Source: Bettongia penicillata ogilbyi
Taxonomy: Eukaryota > Chordata > Mammalia > Diprotodontia > Potoroidae
Length of the DNA stretch: 64,000 nt
Reading direction: 5' to 3'
NCBI GenBank assembly: GCA_023548195.1
Contig: JAJHZJ010000579.1
Span: forward strand, 2,215,346-2,279,345
Part shown: positions 1-12,689 of the stretch, one piece after another
Layout: each line of letters opens with the position of its first letter
Position numbering within the stretch: position 1 is the first letter of the stretch
Notes under the pieces: generated by a model
What the model was told of the DNA's origin: nothing
What the model saw: only the letters and a program-made list of their open reading frames with translations
Database searches by the model: none
Program-made: the position numbers and the translations under genes

Positions 1-2330
1 GGAAGGTATTTACATTTACTTTTTAAAATCAACATGGAGAGTCAGACATGGTTCAACAACAGTAATCCCTCACTTAATCTTAATTTATTCCCTTTCCTGT
101 TCCTTCCTTTCCCTTCTCCTTTTTCCGTACTAATTCACTGTTGAGTGAAATGTATCTTTATAACCAACTGTGTGTGTGTGTGTGTGAGTGTGAGTGCAAG
201 TGCAAGTGATTCCTTTCCTTGGACAATTTCCCCCTCATCCTTTTCTCCTTATTTGTATAAACTTCTACTCATGTGCCCCAATTATGTGTGATAATTTTTT
301 TCCATATTTCTCCCTCCTTTTCCCATCTCACATTGTATTTATCTTCCCCTCTCTTTCCTTTCTTGTTTTAAAATCTTCAACATATAATAGACACTCCTAG
401 GCCCTCAAGATAATTAGATTTCTATGACTCTGGATGATGGTAAAGTTCCGATGAGACACATGTATTATCTCCCCATTTTAGAATGTAAACAGTTTATTCT
501 TGTTCAGTCCCTTAAGATTCTTCATTCATGTTTACCTTTTAAATGTTTCTCTTGATTACTGTGTTTGCACTTCAAAGTTTCTGTTCAACTCTGGTTTTTT
601 CATCAGGAATGCTTAGAAATCTTCTTTCATTAAAGATTCATTCTTTTCCCTCTAAGAGGATTATACTCAGTTTTGTGGGGTAAGTTATTCTTGATTGTAA
701 GCCTGTATTATTTGCTTTCTGGAGTATCATATTCTAAGCTTTCCATTCCTGCATAATGGTAGATGCTAAATCATGTATGATCCTGACTGTGGCTCCTCAG
801 TACTTGGATTCTTAGCTTCTGGTTACCTGCATTATTTTTCTCTTTGACCTAGAAGCTCTAGATTTTGACGATAATGTTCCTGGAAGTTTTAATTTGGGGT
901 TTCTTTTTAGAGGTGACTGGTGGATTCTTTCTAAGAGACTTGAGCAATTCTTTTTTATAATTTCTTAAAATATGATGTCTGTCTTCCTGTAGTCTTAGCT
1001 AAAAGGGTGTCAGTCCAGTGATTCTTAACTTTTCTTTCTCAAGTCTGTTTTCCAGGTCAGTTATTTTTGCCATGAGATAACTTAGATTTTCTTCTATTTT
1101 TCTTGTTGCCCTATGAAATCATTAGCTTTTATTCATTCCATTTCATTTCAGAGCTTGCTGCTTGGGCAAGACTTTGTACCTCTTGTGCCAAACTATTAAT
1201 TCTTTTGCCAAATCTTTCTTCCATAGCTCTTATTTCTTTTCTCAATTTTTCCTCTAGTGCTCTAATTTCATTTATAAAAACAAGTTTTTGAACTTTTAAA
1301 AACTCTTGCTAAATCTCTTCCATGAATGTTAGTTGAACTTGGAAACAGCCTGTGTTTTTCTTTGAGGTTTTGCTTGTAGATGCTTTGGAATTATCCTCTT
1401 CTTCTGGGTTTATGTCCTGAGTATTCCTGTGATCATTTTATGGTAGAATTTTTTTTTTGCACTGCTTATTCTTCTTGCCTCCTTCATGACTTTGGATGTT
1501 ATGTTACGGACAGGTTTTCTGTATTTTCAGAAGGCACGGTCTGAGTTTGTGTTTTCTCAGGTCCTTCCGCTGCTCTCTTGAGGGTAATGAGAATTATGTT
1601 ATTCCAGTATCTGAGAGATAACTCAGGCTGGGGACTTGTAAACTTTTAGTTTTTCTTGTGGTCTGACCTAGGACAGAGTCTGATACCTGCACTCCCAGGC
1701 TGAGTTCTACAAGTTCCTGACCTGAGTTTGGGTCTGAGTAACAGGTCTGTTGTGGGCTTGCTTCCTTTGGAATTTTGGATGACTACTGCAGGACTTAGCC
1801 ACCATCATCTTGAGAAGTTTTGCTGGTCCAGAGTAATAGAGTTGCCAGTTTACTCTTTGGTCTGATACACCTTCCCTGTGTTTTCTACTGGAATGGAAAC
1901 TAGAACTGAGACTCCATTCCGCCCTAGGCAGCAGAGCCAAATAATCAGCTGTTTGCTTCTGAACTGGCTCCTCGCAAATTCACAAGCTAGCATGCAACAA
2001 GTGGCTTGGGGCCTGTGACTGTTCCTTGCCCAGGAATGCCACCTCTAGGTTCAGGTACTCTCCCTAGTCTACGCTGGATTTATGACCTGGAACTGTGTAG
2101 TGAGTGACAAAGCTAACATTTGGCACTTGTTGCCGTGATCTGCTACGAGGTTAGGACCCTCTGAGCTGCATCTGGGACTTCTGCTTTCCCTGGTGCACAA
2201 CCTCTGCCTGTGCTGGAATACTTCATTCTGACCTCCTCCCCCTACTTCCATTTACTTTGAAGCAGAAATTAGGAATTTTGCTCTCAATCACGGGTTTGTA
2301 TGATTTCTAGCTAGCTTACATGTCTTAGTA
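1..2330 (-). mobile_element. LINE (marsupial L1-like), 5' UTR and ORF1 side, antisense
   Basis: From about 530 to 1350 the reverse strand can be read as a decayed coiled-coil ORF1-like protein (for example RINSLAQEVQSLAQAA around 1150-1200). The stretch 1380-2330 is a GC-richer, unread region that fits an LINE 5' UTR. The same sequence type recurs at 53640-54520. No complete ORF survives. The family name is from recall of marsupial repeats; 1-530 is less certain. Confidence 0.55.
169..193. repeat. (TG)n microsatellite
   Basis: An almost uninterrupted run of TG dinucleotides inside the LINE. Confidence 0.85.
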
Positions 2331-2394
2331 TTATAGTAAGTGCAAGGATACTTCATACATTGAAGTTGGTATGGTTATAGGAAAAATATGAGAA

Positions 2395-2640
2395 GACTTA
2401 TACCTTGCCCACTGTGAGCATATAGTCTATTTGGTGGTATAGAACATGAATAAATGCTATGCCTTAAGAGAGCTTACAAAACTATCAGCAAAGTATACAT
2501 CATCATGGCACAAAAAAAACCTTAAAAGAGTTGAGAAATATATGCCGTTGGGTGAGTTTGTTCAGGTATGATTTCCTGGAAAGGTGAATTTGGAGGAGAG
2601 CTTTGAATTGGGGAAGGATAGAGAATGTCAAGATCTTTAT
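2395..2640 (-). mobile_element. L2 LINE 3' end fragment, antisense
   Basis: Text such as gatttcctggaaaggtgaat and the following GCTTTGAATTGGGG-like stretch is the reverse complement of the L2 3' end. It is heavily decayed and stops just before the 2668 exon. Confidence 0.4.
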
Positions 2641-2667
2641 GACGCTTGTTGGTGTCTATTTCTGTAG

Positions 2668-2738
2668 GACTTGGCACTGGAAGAAGCTGTCCTGGAGGAG
2701 CTGACCCAGCAAGTGGCCCAGGAGCATAAAGCACACAG
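2668..2738 (+). CDS. PTPN14: PTPN14 exon (likely 6): end of FERM F2 lobe
   Basis: This 71-base exon encodes 23 codons (DLALEEAVLEEL...KAH) plus the first two bases of a split Ser codon. The acceptor is tttctgtag and the donor is AG/gtaagg. It matches the human residues from about 171 to 194, the helical end of the FERM F2 (acyl-CoA-binding-protein-like) lobe. Only conservative changes from human are visible, such as K to Q in LTQQVAQEH. The reading frame is fixed by the next exon: the AG left over here joins the T that begins it. Confidence 0.95.
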
Positions 2739-3878
2739 GTAAGGGAGAGGTGGGACAGGGAAGATGAGTGATGACTGTGAGAAATGAATCAAGAAATGAA
2801 CGAGTAACAAAATGACCAAGTACATACTTTGTGCATAGAGCTGGGCTAAACACTGGGGATGCAAGTAGAAAAGCAAGACTCCCTTCTGGCAGACAACTCA
2901 CATTCTCAAAGGGCAAGACAACACTTAGATTGGGGTTCAGCTGCAAGTTAGAAGGAAAGGTCTAATTGTTCTTGGGGTTCAGAAACAAGACATCTTCTTT
3001 AGTGTCATTGATAAAGCATTGGTAAAACTTTATCTGGTTCTTTGTTGAGCCATTTAACAGTGCCAGGGACTTGACTTTTGAGAACTTTCTTTTCTGGATC
3101 TTTAGTAGGTCTTTGGCTACCACAATAAATATCACAATAAAGTGAGTCACATGAAGCTTTTCGTTTCTCCGTGCATATAAAAGTTATATTTATACAATAC
3201 TGTGATCTGTCAAGCTTGTAATAGTATTGTTTAAAAAATTACAATTAAAAAATACTTTACTGCTAAAAAATGCTAGCCATCATCTGAGCTTTCAGTGAGT
3301 TGTAATCTTTTTGCTGGTGAAGGAAGGGTCTTACCTCGATGTTGATGACTGTTGATTGATTAAGGTGGTGGTTCCCGAAGGTTGGGGTTCCTGTGGTAAT
3401 TTCTTAAAATAAGACAAGGAAGTTTGCTGCGTTGATGGACTCTTTCTTTCACTTGAACACTTAGAGGCCATTTTAAGGGTTTCAATGTTGTTGAAATTCA
3501 ATGTTGTTGTGTCTTAGGGAATATGGAGACCCAAGGAGAGGGAGAGGGATGGGGGAATGGTTGGGGATAAGTTAGAACACACGCAACATTTTTCGCAGTT
3601 TTATATAGGTACATTTGTGACTAAAAGCAATTACAATAGTAACATCAAAGATTATTGATCATAGATCATTGTAACAGAAATAATAATATTGAAAAAACTT
3701 GAAATGTTGTAAGAATTACCAAAATGTGACCTGAGACGCAAGGAGCACATTGAAAATGTGTGCCCATAAACTTGCTTGACACAGGGTTGCCCCACATTTT
3801 CAATTTGTTTGAAAAAAAATCTTCAAAACCCAAAAGAAAGCAAAACTACTTTGTACCTGTGTAGGTTTATACCTGTAT

Positions 3879-3930
3879 AGGATTAGAATTAAGAGTAGGG
3901 TTGGAATTAGGGGTTGAGTTAGAATTAGGT
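3879..3930. repeat. Degenerate (GGRTTAGAATTA)n minisatellite
   Basis: About five imperfect copies of a unit around ggttagaattag are seen. It resembles a decayed TTAGGG-type array but is too short and irregular to call an interstitial telomere. Confidence 0.5.
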
Positions 3931-4582
3931 TGTAAGGGTAGAAGGAGGCTGATGTGGCAGGTGGTTGCCAGTTTGTATCTGTACAAATTGCTCCACTGAT
4001 TTTCTGTGAGCCAGGCTAAAATCTGGCCTGGCATTCCAGGGGCTTTGCTATGGAACTTCAATAGAACAGATTCTTAATGTCCACATGTTAGGATGTATTA
4101 ACATCCACATATCCTTACTTCTCATACATACTCTGGCATTGTCAGCATAAAAGATCAAGTTCAAGAATACTTTTCAGTCGGCTTGTGACTCAGTCTTGTG
4201 TTATTCGCTCTTGAAGTTTTAAGTGTTGTTGGAGGTTGTACTTTTAATTGCTTTAACCCAGAATCAGCCTACTCCTCTAGAGTCTTTGATGGCCATTTGG
4301 CTGGAGAGAGTCAGGGGAAATCTTTATTTGTGGATTTGTTCCATGTGCTGTCAGTACTGGAAACTTCCTGACATTCCCTATCCTTGAAATCCTGGGAGTG
4401 TGGGCTAAAAATATTATTTTGAGTAGACATCTCTAGGCTTAGCCATGTTGCCAATAGTGACAAAGATCAAACAGCTAGACTTGGAGGGAAGTGGTGAGAA
4501 TCTTTGTTTGAGTCAAGGAAGCGCTAGAGAGCTTGATGTCACTGAGAGTTCTAGAAGCTCTTCTAGGCTATTACAGAATAAA

Positions 4583-4617
4583 CATCCTTCCATCCTATCC
4601 CATCCCATCCCATCCTT
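4583..4617. repeat. (CATCC)n short tandem repeat
   Basis: Successive catcc/catcctatcc units, about seven pentamers with small variations. Confidence 0.75.
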
Positions 4618-5073
4618 CCCTTCTATTGTTAGAGAGCAAGTGTAATATTTCTAAACTTTCATCTTGATCTTTTGCATCCAAAAATAATGTTTTCATATTT
4701 TTAAGGTAGTGGAGAATTATCCCAAATATAGGAAATGGCTTATGTTTGCCTTGAGCAGGCTACTTTATTCACAAGTCATTTGGCATAAATGTTTAGCATT
4801 TACAGCACAGTACTTTCTCCAAGAGAAGGTTTTACGTAGCTCCTTTTACATTCTCCTGCTTAGTTAAAGTACACTCCAGGGAGGAGAGGTTCTTGGAATT
4901 ATGGAAATGGGTGACCAGGTGGTGCATGCTATTATTCCAACCTTGTGATGATTGCTACTTCCAAATCGAACTAGCTAAACATGAATATGAAACTTGGCAT
5001 CATGAGGGTCAAATCTTCCACTGGCTTTGTCCTCCTTAACTGTTTCCTTCTTTTGATACTATTTTGGTTCTAG

Positions 5074-5161
5074 TGGGATCCTGCCAGCGGAAGCTGAACT
5101 CATGTATATCAATGAAGTGGAACGTTTGGATGGGTTTGGACAGGAAAGCTTCCCTGTGAAG
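5074..5161 (+). CDS. PTPN14: PTPN14 exon (likely 7): FERM F2-F3 junction
   Basis: An 88-base exon completes the Ser codon and adds 29 residues beginning GILPAEAELMYINEVERLDG. The acceptor is ggttctag and the donor is AAG/gtaatg. The segment links the F2 lobe to the F3 (PH/PTB-like) lobe and matches human residues of about 195-223 with one obvious change (QESF for human QEIF). The exon ends on a codon boundary, so the intron after it is phase 0. Confidence 0.95.
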
Positions 5162-5399
5162 GTAATGTACTCTGGCTTTTCCTTTGCATGCCTTTCTCAG
5201 AAAAGGTGCAGAGATTTCTAAATTTTGAGGACAAAGACTATGCTGTCCTCTCGTATATTATCCATGGTGCTTTACACAGTGCCTTGCCTAGTGTAGATAG
5301 TCAAATGTTCATTAAGATCATGGTCTCTTTTCCCAGGGTTCTTAAGATCCAATATGAAAGATAAGACATACAAATATCAAAAGTTAAATAAAAATGAAA

Positions 5400-6000
5400 A
5401 GGAAGGAAGTATCATGCATGCTGCTCACTTAATCAACAAGATTTTATGACATATCAATATAGTGGGCAGTACAGTCGGCCCTGGGAATAAGAGTAGAAAA
5501 AAATGTCTCTACCTTTAAGGAACTCATACCTATTGGGGGAAACACTGTGTAGATATATAAGTAAATACAAAATATTTGCAGTATAAATACATAGTAATTT
5601 TGTGAGTGGGGAGGAGAGTAGGCACCAGGCATGGCAGAGGTAGAAAGTGGAATGGAGTAAAGGCCATTTAGAAGATGTCTCTTGAGGTGAACTTTAAAGA
5701 AAAAATTGAGATTCTTAAAGTCAGAGGTGAAGTAGAAATCCATTCCAGGCATAAGAGTCAATCTTTGCCAAACACAGAAGCAGAAGATGGAATCCTACGT
5801 GGAGTGTAAAGTGCTGGAAATGGGAGTGATAGGAAGTAAAACTCGGAGAGGTTGGTTGGAGACATGTTATGAAGAGATTTAAATGCCAAAAAGGGGAATT
5901 TGTGTTTTATTCTTGGTCAACAGGGAACCATGGAACTTTCTGAGGAAGAAAATGACATAGTCAAATGAGTGCTTTTTAGAAATTAGTTGATAGCTGTGTT
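5400..6000 (-). mobile_element. L2 LINE 3' part, antisense
   Basis: The sequence follows the reversed L2 3' end: an 'aaggaactcata' block, the 'attccaggca' block at about 5740 and the 'atgacatagtcaaatgagtg' block at about 5950. It continues after an insertion at 6480. Confidence 0.6.
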
Positions 6001-6099
6001 GAGTGTTGATATCAGAATCAAACAGAAAAAGGGCCACTAACCTCTACATAAGGAACCCTGAAGTTCTCATATCAACTTAATTTTAAAATATACTATTAT

Positions 6100-6420
6100 C
6101 TATGTTTTATTGTATTTTTATTTGTTTTGTAAATATTGACAAATTGCTTTTTTCCCCAAGCAGTTATGTCGATTTTATTATATATGGGTGAAATTTGGGG
6201 AGTCCACTAACATCAAACTATGAGGAGAGTATGTGCATATATTTTTTAAAAAAATATTATTTATTTCTAAAAATCTTTTTTTTTTTAAATTTTGAATTTC
6301 AAATACTCTCCCTCCCATTCCTTTTCGACCTACTGAGATGGAGAACAATATGATATCAATTATACCTGTGAAATCATGCAAAGTATATTTCCATGTTAGT
6401 CATATCCAGCTACATTTTCG
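6100..6420 (-). mobile_element. L1-like 3' UTR fragment, antisense, inserted in L2
   Basis: The stretch with ctctccctcccattcctttt and the following 'atatgatatcaattatac' and 'catttccatgttagtcat' words resembles the reverse of a marsupial L1 3' UTR. It interrupts the L2 that resumes near 6480. Confidence 0.45.
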
Positions 6421-6479
6421 TCTTATTAAGGCTATTCTTGGGTAGGTTTGTGGGCTGCATGGGTCATGTGTTTGACACC

Positions 6480-7150
6480 TTTGATATAGATGATGAACTA
6501 GAGAGGGGAGAGACTTGAGGTAGGAAGCTATTGACACAGTCCATGAAAGAGGTTACAAGGGCATTAATTGGACAGCGATGGAGGATAGTTGTGTGAATGG
6601 AGAGAAGGAAATATGAGAGATGTTATGAGTGTAAAATCGGCAAGATTTCAAATTAATTGGATTGGGGGAGGGGTTAAAGAGAAGGAAGAATCCAGGATGA
6701 CTCTGAGATTGTGAACCTGAGTGTCTGAAAGAATGAAGGTACTTTCATTAGCAAGAAGAAAATTAGGGAGAGAAGATTTATGGGCAAAGATAATAAGTTC
6801 TGTTTTGAACATGGTGAGTTTGAGATGCTTGTGAAACATATAGTTGGAAATATCTAATTGACATTTGGTCATTTAGGACTGGAACTCAAGAGAGAGCCTA
6901 GGGCTAGATAGATAGATCTGAAAGATGTGTGTAAAGGTTCTGATTGAATCTGTGGGTGATAATGAGGAGGATATAGAGGAAAGATAGCTTTGGTGTACAC
7001 CCATGGTTAAGGGGAGGAAGATGGATAAGAATTCAGCAAAGGAAATGGTGGAAGAATAATCAGGGAGGAGGAAAATAAATCAAGGTCACTGTCATGAAAA
7101 CTCAGAGCGGAGTGAATATCTAGATGGAAAAGGTAGCTAATATATTGCAG
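6480..7150 (-). mobile_element. L2 LINE reverse-transcriptase region, antisense
   Basis: Read on the minus strand, 6648-6872 gives a decayed RT C-terminal segment with HKHLKLTMFKTELIIFAHK and NLRVILDSSFSLTPP, which matches the conserved end of L2 ORF2. Stops and frameshifts flank it, so it is dead. Confidence 0.75.
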
Positions 7151-7174
7151 AGGGATGAAAAAAATAAGGACAGA

Positions 7175-7256
7175 GAAGAATTCTTGGTGTAGTGGAAAGA
7201 ATGCTAGACTTGAAATTTAAAAACTGGAAAAATATTGGTGTGAAAAATCCTGGGTC
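7175..7256 (+). mobile_element. MIR/CORE-SINE 5' fragment
   Basis: A 'gtagtggaaagaatgctagacttg' start typical of the tRNA-derived head is present; the CORE part is not clear. Confidence 0.35.
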
Positions 7257-7259
7257 TTG

Positions 7260-9460
7260 GTTTCAGGGTGAAGCTTGAGTGTATTCAGCAATTTCCCCAA
7301 AGCAATCATTTCTGGGTCCAGTTCATTAGTCATCTTTAGTGTTATTCCAGGATCCATGTACTGACGGAAAACCTCTGTAGGCTATCTGTCTAACTGCATT
7401 TCATAGTATGGACAATTGACATCCTTCATTTTACAGAGGAGATGTCATAAAAAGTATTATCAAAGATGCCTGACTGAAAAAAAAGGAGATGGGCTCATTA
7501 CATAGTAACAATGGTAGCCTCTCTTCTCCTTTGGTACCCCCTATGAAGACAAGAGATATAGAGAAAAGCCCTTAGCATATCGAGTTGGCCTCTGGTGAAG
7601 AATTTATGTAATGACCGACAAGAGGTATGCAGGATAGGCAGGGAGGGATTGTGACCTGCATTGTTAGAAAGAGATTCCTGCATAAGTGTATTGAAGAACG
7701 ATGTGATATAACATAAAACTCAAAGCAGCCTAAGATTTTATAGCCACAAATTTACAAAATATGTCTAAGTGTAAGGAAGCTTTCTAGGTACACACAAAAC
7801 ATTTATCAGTCTTTGCTGCCTATTAAATAGCTATATACTCATTTGAAAAATGAATGAATTAGTCATTGTTATTTATTTATAGGGCAGACACTTTGCTATG
7901 CAGCCATGGCAAGGAAGTAGACAGATGGCTATTTCCCAAGTTAATATAAAGTATGTAAAATTAAAGATGGCCACCTGGGACTTCTTAGCCAACATTTGTC
8001 ACCTTTTCCTCATCTTTTAGCTTATAAGTGCTGCTTACTAGGTAAATGTGAACAAAACTTTTCTTTTATTCAGTTCTGTGAACCCCTTCTTCTTTTCTGT
8101 TTTGTCTGCTCTTGTCACAGGGAAAGGCATCAGACATGATACAGAGAACACAGTTTCTTAAGGCAGGAGAATATTGTGCTTCTGAGCTCAAGGCCAAGTT
8201 TGGTTTTTTTTTCATCAGTCCCATCCCCCTTCCATAGAAAAATGGAACTAAATACCACTAGCTCATTCCATTCATTTCAGACCTGACTGCAATTTCATTA
8301 CAAGCATTTCACTGTTCCTCTTTTCACATATGCAATTTGCTTTAATGTGAGCTACCCATGTGTATCGGAGGGAGCCTAAGAAGGTGGCTATAGCTTGTGA
8401 AAATGGCTAAATGGTCCTTTTTTCAGATTTGTTTAATTTTCTTTTGTGTCTCTGATGACTGCCCTTTGTAGGGCGGTAATCCATTTTCCCAGCAATAATG
8501 CCTTATGATGCCATCTGCAACCTCCTTATATTTCAGCAGCCCACATACTGTTATGATATGCTGGGTCACTGAAAAATTAGAGGAAACTTTTCTACTTTTT
8601 CTGGAAAATTGACTTTCCAACTGCCAACTCTTTTGCTTGTTTTTAACTGGGGGTGGAGAGCTAATGTTTCCCCTATGTACTGGTTTAAAAGTTTGGATTT
8701 TTCTCTTATTAATAAAAAAAGTTGGTATTGAGATATTTTGAGATTGGAGCCAGTATCAGAGAATAGAAACAGCCAAGACATTAAGAAGGGCCTTCTTGTT
8801 AATTCAAGCTGCATTACTAAGTTTCCTTTAAGTGGGAAAATCAATGAAGACCTTTGATGCCATCTCATTTTTGCAAGTAGAGAGATACTCCAAATTTCTT
8901 TTGGTGGCACTGTGATTTAGTAGAGTTTCTAATTACTCCCTCTCTTTACCTTGATTTTTTGTGAATCAAGAAACTTTAAGACTATAGGATTATTAGAATC
9001 CCCATGGTGGTAATGAAAGGGATGGCATAGTCAGAGCCAAATTAAGTTAAAGAGCACTCTGAGGAAAATATATCCCACCCTCAACCCCCTTAAAAAAAGT
9101 ATTGCTTTTCCACTGTATTGCCTCTTTGGGTAGTGAGGGTCAAAACTGACTTTATATAAAGTAAATGTTTGGCAAATATTATGAATTGGAAAAAAAATTT
9201 TCTAATTTTTCAAAAGATTAAATGTATCATCATCTACTGTCCTGTTCTAGGCATATCTTCATCTAAACCTTTTCAATAGATGCAACTACTTTCCATACTG
9301 GCTTAATGTTTCCTAAGATTAACAGTGGAACCCTTTGCAAAATACGGTTTGTAGGCCTCAATTTTCCCTGGAGAATGATGGTTTCAGATTAGAAAAACTA
9401 AAGGGGAATTGTCTGTAATTTCTCTCCATTGTTCTGTAATTGTCAATTTATATGATGGGG
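7260..9460 (+). other. PTPN14: Intron 7-8 stretch, no feature recognised
   Basis: I recognise no gene or repeat with confidence. The short minus-strand frames at 8423-8910 look like chance openings in AT-rich DNA. Confidence 0.5.
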
Positions 9461-9464
9461 ATAT

Positions 9465-9690
9465 GACCATGGTATATAGTCAATAGAGGGCTAGCCTGGC
9501 CTAGGTTTAGTTGAGCCTCTCACATATACTCATCATGTTATTATGAGCAAGTCCTTTCATCTGATTTCTTAGTTACATAGTTAGTTACCTAACTGTGGCT
9601 CTGAGATATAGATGATTTGCTGAACTGCACTGGTAAAGGAAATTGCCATCCTGGAATTTCTATAAGTGGGTGAAAGCATAGGTTAGATCT
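9465..9690 (+). mobile_element. CORE-SINE (marsupial MIR-like), sense
   Basis: The tRNA-like head, the 'tatgagcaagtcctttcatct' CORE word and a diverged tail ('ggaaattgccatcctggaat') are in order. Confidence 0.5.
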
Positions 9691-10379
9691 CTGTTGTCCT
9701 CCTAAAACTTATATGCACATACATATATCCACATAACAGAGAATGCAAAATATTGGAGTTACAAATTATGTTTTTATTTTGTAGAGTAGAAGCTGAGATC
9801 CTTGATATTATGTTCTTTTTCCTTTCCTGACCATTTCTGTGACCTTTGCTTTCCCTATTTCTGTACCTTTTTCTATACATTTTTCATTTTGTAATCTACA
9901 TTTAAATCTATTCTTTTTCTTGAAATCTATTTTCTCTGCTTTTTCAGAAGCATCTTCAAAAATATTCATTCCCTTGAACCATTTTCTGCATTTACTACCA
10001 TAGTTAACTCTCTATTCTAATCATCATTGTATTTACTCTTGTTCAGATCTGAATTTTTAAAAAAAGACAATAGTCTTACCAAATAAGGAACTTGAGTTCT
10101 TTATGTATGTGTGCATGTTTAACAAAGATCATATATTTGGAAGTTCTGTACACAATGATAATTCTGACCCCCTTTTTATTTTTGGCCTTTAACACTTGGA
10201 TCCAGGAGTTCTTCAGTGCCCCTTCACCAATACCCGTCATAATCTCTTTATAATTTCTCACCCTTTGTAATTTTGATCCATATCATACCACATACCACAA
10301 ATCTCTCATTGAGGCACTGCTCCATTTACTGGAGGTCTTCCTTTAGTTTCCTACATATCATGGGTCTGCCAGTGTATTA

Positions 10380-11360
10380 CCTGACTATCAGTCATCTCAT
10401 TCTTTTTAAAATTATTTTTAATGGATAAAAATTGGCCTTTTCTCCTTCCTATTGAGCCTTCCCTATTGAAAAAAGAAAAACAATCTCCTTGTAATAAATA
10501 TGTATAATCAAGCAAAGCAAATTCCCACATTGACTGTGTCAAAAAGAATATATGAGTAGTATGCTTTATCACAAGTATTTTGGACAGGTTCCTCACCCCT
10601 GCCTTTGGAATTGTGGCTGGTTAATGATTAGAGGGTTTAAACCTTTCAAAGTTGTTTGTCTTTAAAATGTGGTTATTGTGATATAAATTGTTTTCTTCTT
10701 TCTGATCATTTCCCTCTGTATCAGTTCATATAAGTCTTCCCAGGTTTCCCTTTTCATAATTTCTTTCACTACGTTTCAGCACATTAATATACCATAACCT
10801 GTAAAGCCATTCTCCAGTTGAAGGGCAGCCCCTTAGCTCTCAGTTCTTTACCACCACTAAGAAAGATACTGTAAATATTTTTGTACACGAGTCCTTTTCC
10901 TCTTACTTTTGTTCTCTTTGGAGCATAGACTTAGCTGGTATTACTGGGTCAAAGGGTATGTATGATTTAGAAAATTTCAAAGCATAGTTCTAAACCACTT
11001 ACCAGAAAGGCTTGATCAGTTCACAGTTCTACTAACAGTTGAGCAATGTCCCTGCTTTCCCATAGCCTCTCCAGCATTTTTCATTTTACTTTTACTTCAT
11101 TTTCATTTACTTTTGCTTCATTTTCATTTTACTTTTTTTTTTTGCTCAACTTTGACAGTCTAATGATTTTGTGAGGTAGTATTTCAGAATTGTCTTAACT
11201 TCTGTTTCTAGTGATCATTTTCATATGATTTTTGATAAATGATTATACTTCCCTTGAAAACTGAAAACTGCTTGTTCATGTCCTTTGACCATTTACCAGC
11301 TGGGAATTCTTATTCTTGTAGATTTAAATCAGTTCCTTATATTTTTGTAATGGTAATTTA
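10380..11360 (-). mobile_element. L1 LINE 3' region, antisense (first piece)
   Basis: Words such as 'tattactgggtcaaagggta' (10940) and 'ctgcttgttcatgtcctttg' (11270) are the reverse of the C-terminal and 3' part of L1, the segment shared in opposite orientation by 37828-39320. It is interrupted by an insertion and resumes at about 11940. Confidence 0.75.
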
Positions 11361-11367
11361 AGGATAA

Positions 11368-11929
11368 TGGTGGGTGGGCAGAAGAGTTAAAGATCTTCCC
11401 TGTCCATAATAGGCCTCAATACTTTTGTTAATTTCTATTGAGGCACTCAGTCTGAGGATCCTGCCCTTTAGGCTCTGAAAAGTGCATAAATACTCTGAAC
11501 TGAGGTTTTACTTCGGGGCTTACTCGTGGCAAGTGTTTGGTCAGATGAGACTCTGGGTAGCTGTGAAGGAACCCCCCTGGCTTTGAAAACCCAGATGTTG
11601 GTGCCTCTCTCTCTGGTAACTATATATGTATGGTCATACAGACTCTGTTGATCTGCAATGTATGTATTGCTTATGGTCAGACAGTTGGAAATCCTGCCTG
11701 TTGGTTTTTATTTCTCTGTATTTTCTTTGAAGTTCAGGATGCTTACATTTTCCCCTAAAATAAGTGAATAATAAATGTGCTTGATTAAAGTAGTTTGTCG
11801 ACCCTTCAAAAGTTGCTTTCCTTTTAAAAGCAGATCTAAAAACCTGTACAGAAGGCCCTCCTGTGTATGTCAGGGTCCTTGCTGTTACATTATGGTGTAG
11901 TCATCAGTATTGGGGTCCTTGCTGTGACA
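11368..11929 (+). mobile_element. LTR-like insertion inside L1
   Basis: About 560 bases with TG at one end and CA at the other interrupt the L1. A TATA-like cataaatac (11485) and AATAAA (11770-11775) are spaced as in a solo LTR of an endogenous retrovirus. No internal viral genes are present, and a clear target-site duplication was not found, so another insertion type remains possible. Strand follows the TATA/polyA order. Confidence 0.45.
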
Positions 11930-11939
11930 ATGCTATAAA

Positions 11940-12240
11940 TGTTTATCAGTGAAATTTGCTGCAGAGATTTCCCCCTTCCCCATTTACTTGCTTCTTTCCT
12001 AATTTGAGATAAATTATTTTTTTAATACAAAAACTTATAAAATTCTATGGTCCATTTCACCTTCTGTGATCCTCACTATTCCTTGTTTGGTCATGAATTC
12101 TCTTATCTTAGCTATCAGTCTGACAGGAAATTTCTTCCTTGTTCTAATTAGTTGTTGATGTTATCTTGTGGTCTAAATCATGTACCCATTTGGAATTTGG
12201 TGTATGATATGGGATGCTGGTTTATCATTTTTTATTCCTC
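11940..12240 (-). mobile_element. L1 LINE, antisense (second piece)
   Basis: Continuation of the L1 after the insertion: 'cttctgtgatcctcactatt', 'catgtacccatttggaattt' words in the order expected for the reversed element. Confidence 0.7.
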
Positions 12241-12689
12241 TTATGTAACTAGCCACCTCGGTTATGTGTTTCCTTGATTATGTTTTTCACAACAGCTTGA
12301 AAGAGTAAGTTGTTGTTGGCAATATGCTATGTCCTACTTACACCCAACCTTTCCCTTTCCTTTGCCTTTTGTCAGTGGAAAGCTTTGGTTATACATTCAA
12401 CTCTTCTGAGATTGTAGTATTACAAAGATTATGTCCATGAAGTACCAGGGGAGATGCCTTATCAGTGTTATTGCATATGTCAACTGGAATATCAGGTCAT
12501 GTTTTATCTCCTAGTCATGCTTTGATATATCTTAATTGTACAAAATCCACTTTGTAAAAAGATGCTGAAGCATTTTTGGTTGCTTACAAATTAGAAATGC
12601 ATACTATTTGGAGTAGAACAACTGGGAAATATGATGATGATGGATCAGGGGATACTTTTGATACCAAATACAGGTGTTCCAGAATCTCT

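Larger units (their letters stand above)
2739..5073 (+). other. PTPN14: Intron 6-7, little recognisable content
   Basis: Apart from the two short repeats listed inside it, I see no gene, RNA or clear mobile element here. Stretches of AT-rich unique sequence dominate. Confidence 0.6.

Noticed and set aside
3879..3930. Possible interstitial telomere repeat
   Set aside because: Units vary in length and most are not TTAGGG; a degenerate minisatellite explains it better.
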